Shown one piece after another: positions 40,646 through 47,219 of a stretch of 64,000 bases of DNA (within the stretch, counting starts at the first letter, position 1; each line of letters opens with the position of its first letter). The stretch spans positions 1,240,001 through 1,304,000 of the forward strand of contig NZ_LWID01000001.1 of NCBI RefSeq assembly GCF_029783845.1, in the 5' to 3' direction. Under the pieces are notes generated by a model that was not told the DNA's origin, searched no databases, and worked only from the letters and a program-made list of their open reading frames with translations. The translations under genes were made by a program, and so were the position numbers. This stretch comes from Volucribacter amazonae (GTDB lineage Bacteria > Pseudomonadota > Gammaproteobacteria > Enterobacterales > Pasteurellaceae).

Positions 40646-41023
40646 ATGATGAATTTTGTTTACCTTTGTATTGGTGCAATACTTGGTGCGACAGGACGTT
40701 GGGGATTAACGCTACTCTTTAATCCTATTCTCCACAGCTTACAATTAGGCACGCTATTAGCCAATTATATCGGTTGTTTGTTAATCGGCATAATGCTAGC
40801 TGTCATGTTACAATTTCCCCAATTATCCACCGAATGGAAACTCTTTTTTATTACTGGTTTTCTCGGAAGTTTTACCACTTTTTCCTCTTTCTCTGCTGAA
40901 ATTGTGCAGAATTTACTTGATGAAAAATATACCTCCGCATTTTTAGTGATGACCTCACATCTTCTAGGCGGGATTTTATGCACCTTTGCAGGCTTTTTTA
41001 TTTGGCGTTGGTTCAACACATAA
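40646..41023 (+). CDS. crcB: Fluoride ion channel CrcB/FluC
   Basis: A small dimeric membrane channel that exports fluoride. The 125-residue protein has four hydrophobic segments with the motifs GATGRWGLT (about residue 15), LLANYIGCLLIG with the pore asparagine, and GFLGSFTTFSSFSAE, the fluoride-path phenylalanine box and sodium-site region. Start is ATG 40646 or the adjacent ATG 40649; an ATG at 40625 lies inside the Correia-like element and is unlikely. No fluoride riboswitch was recognised upstream; the space is taken by the element. Confidence 0.92.
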   Translation: MMNFVYLCIGAILGATGRWGLTLLFNPILHSLQLGTLLANYIGCLLIGIMLAVMLQFPQLSTEWKLFFITGFLGSFTTFSSFSAEIVQNLLDEKYTSAFLVMTSHLLGGILCTFAGFFIWRWFNT

Positions 41024-41035
41024 CATAATAGACAA

Positions 41036-41734
41036 ATGATAATCAAGAAAACACCCCATCAGCAACCAAGAAATAAGCCAATAAAACGGCGAAAGCTCAC
41101 AACTTGGCAAGCAAAAAACAGAATCAAATCTACAACACAACTTAACCTAGAACAAACCGAAGTTGTACTATTTAATAAGCCCTTTGATGTGCTATGCCAA
41201 TTTACCGATGAAATTGGGCGACTAACCCTAAAAGATTTTATTCCTATCCCTAATATCTATCCTGCAGGCAGATTAGATCGTGATAGCGAGGGATTATTAA
41301 TCCTAACTAATAATGGCGAAATTCAACACCGACTTGCCGATCCACAGTTTAAAACGGAGAAAACTTATTGGGTACAAGTAGAAAATATTCCTTCGCCACA
41401 AGATTTACAACGGCTACAACAAGGGGTGGAATTAAAAGACGGTATGACCTTACCAGCCAAAGTGCGGTCAATTTCCCCACCAAATTTATGGCAACGAACG
41501 CCCCCTATCCGACAGAGAAAAACGATTCCAACGGCTTGGTTAGAATTAAAAATTAAACAAGGTAAAAATCGCCAAGTACGTCGTATGACCGCACATATTG
41601 GTTATCCAACCTTACGTTTAGTGCGTTATCAAATCGCCTGTTTTAATTTAGAGGGCTTAGCCAGTGGTGAATATCGCCGTTTATCAACCCAAGAGCTTAT
41701 AGACTTATATCAATTTCTACAAATCAGGACATAA
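41036..41734 (+). CDS. rluE: 23S rRNA pseudouridine synthase RluE (RsuA/RluE family)
   Basis: This enzyme makes pseudouridine in 23S rRNA (U2457 in E. coli for RluE). The 232-residue protein has a basic N-terminal tail of about 40 residues (KKTPHQQPRNKPIKRRK), then the catalytic domain with LFNKPFDVLCQF, the catalytic aspartate in YPAGRLDRDSEGLLILTN (about residue 82), and KIKQGKNRQVRRMTAHIGYPTLRL. There is no S4 domain, which favours RluE over RsuA or RluF. It is followed 1 bp later by nudJ, the E. coli order. Confidence 0.93.
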   Translation: MIIKKTPHQQPRNKPIKRRKLTTWQAKNRIKSTTQLNLEQTEVVLFNKPFDVLCQFTDEIGRLTLKDFIPIPNIYPAGRLDRDSEGLLILTNNGEIQHRLADPQFKTEKTYWVQVENIPSPQDLQRLQQGVELKDGMTLPAKVRSISPPNLWQRTPPIRQRKTIPTAWLELKIKQGKNRQVRRMTAHIGYPTLRLVRYQIACFNLEGLASGEYRRLSTQELIDLYQFLQIRT

Positions 41735-41735
41735 T

Positions 41736-42191
41736 ATGTTTAAACCTAATGTAACCTTAGCTTGTGTGGTACATAGCCAAGGCAAGTTTTTATTTGTTGA
41801 AGAATATGAACATGGCAAATTAACTCTGAACCAACCCGCAGGCCATTTAGAAGAACAGGAAAGTTTAATACAAGGAGCAAGCCGAGAGTTATTTGAAGAA
41901 ACAGGTATTCAAGCACAGCCACAAAAGTTAATCAATATTTATCAATGGCACGCACCACGAACACAAACCCACTTTATTCGTTTTACCTTTGCCATTGAGT
42001 TAGCAGAACCAACCACTATTATCCCCCAAGATCCTGAAATTGTAGGCGGACAATGGCTTACTTTAGAGCAATTCAATCATTATTGCCAACAACCAAATCA
42101 AACCGCCCGCAGTCCGTTAGTAAAACAATCTATCCTTGATTATCTTACAGGACATTTTTATGATCTAAGCGTCTTAAAATTGATTGGATAG
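41736..42191 (+). CDS. nudJ: Nudix phosphatase NudJ
   Basis: A Nudix hydrolase; E. coli NudJ hydrolyses thiamin pyrophosphate, its HMP precursor and nucleoside di/triphosphates. The 151-residue protein has the full Nudix box G-x5-E-x7-REUxEExGU in GHLEEQESLIQGASRELFEE (residues about 36-55) followed by TGI. The start VTLACVVHSQGKFLFVEE and late PEIVGGQWLTLEQ are typical. It is co-transcribed with rluE. In many relatives mnmA follows; here a transposase relic does. Confidence 0.92.
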   Translation: MFKPNVTLACVVHSQGKFLFVEEYEHGKLTLNQPAGHLEEQESLIQGASRELFEETGIQAQPQKLINIYQWHAPRTQTHFIRFTFAIELAEPTTIIPQDPEIVGGQWLTLEQFNHYCQQPNQTARSPLVKQSILDYLTGHFYDLSVLKLIG

Positions 42192-42300
42192 TGGCGTTAT
42201 TTCAAAGTATATATAGCCACTACATTTCTTTATTTTGTTATGCAATATTTAACAATGGCAAATCAAAATGCCATTCTGAACAAACCGATTTGCAAAAGAT

Positions 42301-42383
42301 TATTGTCATCTCAATTTAAAATAGCACAAGGTAGTACAGCGAGGAATACCAACGCCGTATTATTTTAAAGTAGGACGGCTATA
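42301..42383. repeat. Correia-like element, diverged (83 bp)
   Basis: TATTGTCATCTCAATTTAAA at the left and TTTTAAAGTAGGACGGCTATA-like right end, with GGTAGTACAGCGAGG and ATACCAACGCCGTAT inside. It is the only recognisable item in the gene-free stretch 42192-42599, which is otherwise AT-rich and without a supported gene. Confidence 0.65.
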
Positions 42384-42599
42384 ACTTGCTTTGAATATGC
42401 CATAAACTCAATATTAACCTCATTCTTTCTCAAAAAAGTATTACCCATAAAACTTATCAACCATTATTTACTTGATAATACAGCCACTTAAATTTTTCAT
42501 ATTTCTCCAGATATTGATGATGTATAGCCTTATCAGGCAGATATAGTAAAACCCATTAAAAATCACCACATAATCACATAAAATAAAAGAATAGACGGT

Positions 42600-43387
42600 T
42601 GATGCAATTTAACCACCACTCTTTGCGTTTTTACTTTATCCAAGCCCAAATATGTTCAATTGGATTAAGGTCTGGACAGTAAGGAGGGAGCCAGTGAATG
42701 GTATGACCTGCTGTTTCTACCAGCGCTTTTGTGTCTGAACGTTTATGAAAAGCGACATTATCCATCACAATGACACTGTTATCGGAGAGCTGCCCATACC
42801 CAAGTAATAACAGCTTGACCCAACCATGAAAAACATCGCTATTGATACTGCAATCATACAGCCCCACAGCAAAAAGCTGTTGATTGAACACAGCACCAAT
42901 GGCATTGCTCTGATTTTTAAGTTACCTGTTGTACTGGCTAATACAAGGCTTACCTCTTTGAGCATACCCATGCGCTCTGTTGTCATGCATTTTAAAACCG
43001 ATTTCATCTAAACAAATGATTTTTCTACCCCCTTTTTTAAATGCTTTTAGCTCATTAAGAAAAGACTTTCGTTTTTCAATATCTGCTTGAGAATACGCTA
43101 ACATCTTTTTTACGTGTTATCCCTAGCTTTTTAAGCCGTACAAATGGCGTTTTGACGACAACCTAAACGCTGTTCACAGCTATTGATAATCATCGGGATA
43201 AGCATCAACATCGGCTTTAAGAAGCGCGTTATCAATCTTATCAGGTTTAACAATACGTTTCTTTCGTTCAGGGGTTCTTCTGGATGGTGTGGATACTGAA
43301 CTGAAACACTTCTGCCAATTCTCTAAAGCTTGCGCTACCTTTGAGTTTGACTAATATCATTTGTCGGTAGTCTTGTGAGTATACCAT
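42600..43387 (-). pseudogene. IS630-family transposase, broken
   Basis: Pieces of one IS630-type transposase lie in order across several frames on the minus strand. The N-terminal helix-turn-helix is MVYSQDYRQMILVKLKGSAS and on from 43387. A middle part carries the first catalytic aspartate (ICLDEIGFKMHD, near 43010). A C-terminal part holds the second (NSVIVMDNVAFHKRSD) and the glutamate (PYCPDLNPIEHIWAW). The DDE residues are all present, but frameshifts separate the pieces and a TAA stop follows WIK near 42632. No clear terminal repeats or target duplication were fixed. It cannot make an intact transposase. Confidence 0.85.
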
Positions 43388-43422
43388 ATGAATGATGTAG
43401 CGTATTTAATTGAATTTTACTA

Positions 43423-43507
43423 TATAAGTTGTTTCACATTGAAATAAAACAAAAAACACACCACAGACAGTACAGATAATACAGCAAAGTGTGTCAACGC
43501 AAATATT
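43423..43507. repeat. Correia-like element, degenerate
   Basis: TATAAGTTGTTTCACATTGA at the left, then ACAGACAGTACAGATAATAC and GTCAACGC in the family order. The right terminal repeat is lost. It lies just upstream of the transposase relic and past the YagU gene. Confidence 0.55.
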
Positions 43508-43510
43508 ATT

Positions 43511-43538
43511 AAAAAACAAAGCCGAGCAAAGCTCGGCT
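43511..43538 (-). terminator. Intrinsic terminator of the YagU-family gene
   Basis: AGCCGAGC (43520-43527) pairs with GCTCGGCT (43531-43538) around AAA. On the minus strand it is followed by TTGTTTTTT. It lies 8 bp past the stop. Confidence 0.85.
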
Positions 43539-43545
43539 GATTGAA

Positions 43546-44151
43546 TTAACGATAAGGTGAAGTTAAAGGCACTTCTGGATCAGGTTCTTTGGTAATGCGG
43601 TTACGCAAATCACGGCGAATAACCTCAATAGTCCAGAACCAGAAAATATGCCCAACTAATTCTGAAATATGTTCATAAGCTGGCCATTCCCAAACTGGTG
43701 GCACTAAGCCAAGTAAAGGGAAAGAAATATAATGCACGCAAATATTGGCGATGATCCCAGCCCCAATGCCTTGCCAAAATTTAATTTTAGGGAAACGTTC
43801 TGCTACAAGACAATAACCAATAGCAAAAACTAAGGAAAAGGTTATATGGGTAACGCCAATCCAGTCAAAACCATGATCAGCAAAAGTAAATACCGCAGCG
43901 GTAGGGTCAATACCAATATAGTCACGTAAAAATACGTGAGGCGGATTTAAAAAGGCACGGGAGCAAACTTCGATTGCTTGGCTTGGATCTTGGCAAGCGG
44001 CTGCAAAAAAATCAAAAGGGCTACGCGGTGGGAATGGGTGTTCCGCCCCCCATTTTACGAAAGCAGAAATTAATCCTGCCACAATACCAACAAAAATAGC
44101 GATTCCATAGCGACGACGGCTAGGATCGGTTTGTACAAATAATCCTGACAT
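43546..44151 (-). CDS. yagU: YagU-family inner membrane protein (DUF1440)
   Basis: A 201-residue inner-membrane protein of the YagU family. Hydrophobic segments are seen at about residues 15-32 (GIAIFVGIVAGLISAFV), 98-120, 128-150 and 165-180, with the conserved KWGAEHPFPPRSP after the first. E. coli YagU has been tied to acid resistance, but no biochemical role is established. It is a single-gene unit: a terminator lies after it, and a full Correia-like element lies in its upstream region (44213-44318). Confidence 0.85.
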   Translation of the reverse strand: MSGLFVQTDPSRRRYGIAIFVGIVAGLISAFVKWGAEHPFPPRSPFDFFAAACQDPSQAIEVCSRAFLNPPHVFLRDYIGIDPTAAVFTFADHGFDWIGVTHITFSLVFAIGYCLVAERFPKIKFWQGIGAGIIANICVHYISFPLLGLVPPVWEWPAYEHISELVGHIFWFWTIEVIRRDLRNRITKEPDPEVPLTSPYR

Positions 44152-44212
44152 ATGAACTCCGAGTAAGATAGATTAAGTCTTTTATTGATAGCTAATTAAT
44201 AAGGTTATCTTT

Positions 44213-44318
44213 TATAGTCGCTCCACTTTAAAATGATACAGCGTTGGTACGCTTTGCCGTACTACTTGTACTGTCTTCGGCATACTGCCTTGTCTCATTT
44301 TAAATTGAAACGACTATA
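44213..44318. repeat. Correia-like miniature element, full copy (106 bp), opposite orientation to 40528
   Basis: TATAGTCGCTCCACTTTAAA at the left and TTTTAAATTGAAACGACTATA-type right end. The interior reads CGTTGGTACG, CCGTACTACTTGTACTGTC and GCCTTGTCTC, the reverse complement of the copy at 40528. It lies between yagU and the TonB receptor gene. The remaining 282 bp before 44601 are AT-rich and hold the receptor promoter; no convincing Fur box was found. Confidence 0.85.
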
Positions 44319-44600
44319 TTTAGCTAGATTATTTATTTTTATGCAAAAATAAATTGGGCATATTTTATACCTTAATTGTGCTTGGTCAAGGTTTTTATGG
44401 TTAAAGCATAACTCCAAATGATTAATTTATTGCATAAATTGATTAAATCTTGACAACAAACCAAGAAAAAAATAACATTTTTCGCTTTATTGATTGAGAA
44501 TTAATCTTATTTTAATTTTCAACTGAAACCTTTTAGCTTTATTTCAATTTGCTATTGTGTTTTGCAAATAGCGATATTTCCATAAATACGAGGAGTCTTT

Positions 44601-47120
44601 ATGTTTAAAAAACAACTGTTGACATTATTGATTGCTAACGCCTTTAGTGTGCATCTTTATGCCGTTGAAAGTAATGCGGTAGAAAATGGAATTACCCCCC
44701 CCCATGACGAAAATTTAGCCAATTCCACGCTTGATACCATTATCGTTTCTGACACACCTTTTAGCCAACAAGTCGGCACACAAAAAATCACTGAACAGCA
44801 AATTGCTCGCAGTCCAACAGGAAATGGCAACATTACCGAACTATTGAAAGGCAATCCCAATGTTATTTTTTCCAATGATGCCGATCGCTCGGAATTAGGG
44901 GGTGAAATAGCCCCAAATGAAGTATCTATTCATGGCGAGAAATTCTATAACAATAACTATACCATTGATGGTATTTCCAATAATGACAATCTCAATCCTG
45001 CAGGGAATAATAGCGTTATTAACGGTACTGATGTGGACGGTTATAGCCCCACTGATTTACCCGGTGGCGGTACACAAAGTTTTTGGATTGATAGCAGTTT
45101 ATTAAAAAATGTTGAAGTCTTTGATAGTAATATTTCTGCCAAATATGGGCAATTTTCTGGTGGTGTGATTAATGCAGAGTTGAAAGATCCTGATTTGACT
45201 AGAGCCAGTGGTAAAGTATTTTATCGGATTACCCGTGATGAATGGGCGAAATTTCATGTTGATGATCGAGAAAGTTTTGAGGCTGCCGAAACTTTAGGCG
45301 ATCAGCCCCAATTTACTAAACAGCAATTTGGCATTGTATTAAATCAGCCAATTAATGACAAAGTAGGGCTATTATTTAGCTATTCTCGTACGCAATCTAA
45401 AATGCCTTATCATCATTCAGGCTTAGATATTTGGGAAAATCAACGTCGCTTAAATGAAACTTTTTTGTTAAGAGGGGTTTATTTGCCTGATAATGGCGAT
45501 TTATGGCGAGCGACATTAATGTATTCTCCTCATCAATCAAAATACTTGAAACGCAATATTAAAGAGGGGGCTTTTACCAATACAGGCGGTGGTTTTCGCT
45601 TTAATTTAGAATGGCAAAAAGAGTTTGATTGGTTAAAAATGACCAGCCAAATTGCTTATAATCAATCGGGCAATAAAATTAAACACGAAAGTAATACTTA
45701 TAGTTACTATCAAAGTACCGCAAGCATTGATTGGTGTTCCTCTTATTCTCGCTCGGGTAGTTGTACTTATGCTGCCGAAGGGGGTTATGGTAAATTTAAA
45801 ACGGAAAAAGAAACTTACACCTTAAAACAAAATTTTGAGATCAAAACCTTTGATACCGCACAACTAGAGCATAAAATCAGCTTTGGCTGGGAAGTGGATT
45901 TTGCTCGAGCAAAATATCAGCGTATGCAAGATGTTTATAGCTATATTTATGCAAAATCCAGCAATACGGGAAATGATTGTAGTTTATGTATCCCAAATGA
46001 ACAATATGCTCGGACGATGAGCTATTATCCTGCTCGTACAGTTAAAGCTAATGATAATGTCTATTCCCTCTATTTACAGGATAGTATCAGTTGGCATAAT
46101 TTTAATGCGGTATTAGGCTTGCGTATGGATCGTTCACAATCCTTAGGGAATACCGATTTAGCCCCTCGTTTTTCTGCTTCTTATGATGTTTTTGGTAACC
46201 AAAAAACGCAATTATTTGGTGGGATAAACCGTTATTATGCAAGTAATATTTTGGCTTATAAATTACGCAATGGTATTACTTATCGTGAACAATATACCCG
46301 TTCTTCTGCCACTGGCGAATGGCGACAATCAACATTGACATTAAGAGATTATAATGTTGAAGGACTAAAAACCCCTTATAGTGATGAATATACGTTAGGT
46401 ATTAGCCAAAATATTTGGGATACTTTATGGACGTTTAAATGGGTACAGCGTCGTGGCAGAGATCAATTTACTTCACTTTATGACAGCACCACACGCACTT
46501 ATCAACAAACCAATGATGGACGCAGTAAAACCAATGGTTTTACCTTAACCGTTAAACCGCTTGAAAGCTATAATTTACATTATGCTCAATTAAATTGGGA
46601 TATTGGGGCAAGAATCAGTAAAACTCGCACTAATTTCAACCAATATGATGCCACTGCGCTTGACGAGGGCTATGACAAAATGATCTTAAATGGCAAATTA
46701 ATGGATATTACTGATGGTTTGCCTGCCACAGATTACAATTCCCCTTGGTCAACATTCCTTAATATTGATTTGCATTTCCCTGCCATTCGGTTAGATTGGG
46801 GGCATCGTTTAAGTTATAACTCAGGCTATCGCCACTTTTCCTCAACCAGAACCGCTTGCCCAAGCTATGGCACCATTTGTGGCGACTATGAGGGTAATGT
46901 GATTGTTTATGAGGAGAAAAAACAAGGCAGTTACTTTATGTGGGATTGGCGTTTTACTTATCAACAACCCACTTATCAAAACCAATATATTGAATTTACC
47001 CTTGATATTAATAATGTGCTAAACCGCAAAATTGTGGCTTCAGCCACCGATAATAGCGGTAATAATCGTACCTATAAAATGGGTAGAAATTTCTGGTTTG
47101 GGGTAAGTTATAACTGGTAA
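44601..47120 (+). CDS. TonB-dependent outer-membrane receptor
   Basis: An outer-membrane receptor powered by TonB-ExbBD. The 839-residue precursor has a signal peptide (MFKKQLLTLLIANAFSVHLYA), a TonB-box-like stretch (LDTIIVSDT), a plug domain (about residues 50-190 with KNVEVFDSNISAKYGQFSGG) and a beta barrel ending in an aromatic residue (FWFGVSYNW). The ligand cannot be read from the sequence. A 9-C tract lies at codons 33-35; either one-base slip creates a stop within a few codons, so switching on and off is possible. The M16 protease gene follows after a hairpin, suggesting a FusA-FusC or YddB-PqqL type pair in which a protein ligand is imported and cut in the periplasm. Confidence 0.9.
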   Translation: MFKKQLLTLLIANAFSVHLYAVESNAVENGITPPHDENLANSTLDTIIVSDTPFSQQVGTQKITEQQIARSPTGNGNITELLKGNPNVIFSNDADRSELGGEIAPNEVSIHGEKFYNNNYTIDGISNNDNLNPAGNNSVINGTDVDGYSPTDLPGGGTQSFWIDSSLLKNVEVFDSNISAKYGQFSGGVINAELKDPDLTRASGKVFYRITRDEWAKFHVDDRESFEAAETLGDQPQFTKQQFGIVLNQPINDKVGLLFSYSRTQSKMPYHHSGLDIWENQRRLNETFLLRGVYLPDNGDLWRATLMYSPHQSKYLKRNIKEGAFTNTGGGFRFNLEWQKEFDWLKMTSQIAYNQSGNKIKHESNTYSYYQSTASIDWCSSYSRSGSCTYAAEGGYGKFKTEKETYTLKQNFEIKTFDTAQLEHKISFGWEVDFARAKYQRMQDVYSYIYAKSSNTGNDCSLCIPNEQYARTMSYYPARTVKANDNVYSLYLQDSISWHNFNAVLGLRMDRSQSLGNTDLAPRFSASYDVFGNQKTQLFGGINRYYASNILAYKLRNGITYREQYTRSSATGEWRQSTLTLRDYNVEGLKTPYSDEYTLGISQNIWDTLWTFKWVQRRGRDQFTSLYDSTTRTYQQTNDGRSKTNGFTLTVKPLESYNLHYAQLNWDIGARISKTRTNFNQYDATALDEGYDKMILNGKLMDITDGLPATDYNSPWSTFLNIDLHFPAIRLDWGHRLSYNSGYRHFSSTRTACPSYGTICGDYEGNVIVYEEKKQGSYFMWDWRFTYQQPTYQNQYIEFTLDINNVLNRKIVASATDNSGNNRTYKMGRNFWFGVSYNW
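44695..44703 (+). repeat. Poly-C tract of 9 in the TonB receptor 5' coding region
   Basis: Nine consecutive C in the codons for Ile-Thr-Pro-Pro-His. With 9 C the frame is open. With 10 C it reads CCA TGA at once; with 8 C it reaches TAG five codons later. Such tracts are typical sites of slipped-strand switching. Confidence 0.8.
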
Positions 47121-47138
47121 TACAAGTATAGAATTAAT

Positions 47139-47159
47139 GGACAGCTATTTTGGCTGTCC
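47139..47159 (+). terminator. Hairpin between the TonB receptor and the M16 protease
   Basis: GGACAGC (47139-47145) pairs with GCTGTCC (47153-47159). The following T tract is weak (TTGCATTATT), so it may only partly terminate or may protect the receptor mRNA. Confidence 0.55.
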
Positions 47160-47219
47160 TTGCATTATTAATAAAAAATTTTTTAAAAATAGACCGCACT
47201 TTTGTTATTAGGAGTAAAA

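Noticed and set aside
44319..44600. Possible Fur box before the TonB receptor (GAGAATTAATCTTATTT-like)
   Set aside because: The match to GATAAT-type repeats is poor in this AT-rich stretch, so iron control could not be supported from sequence.
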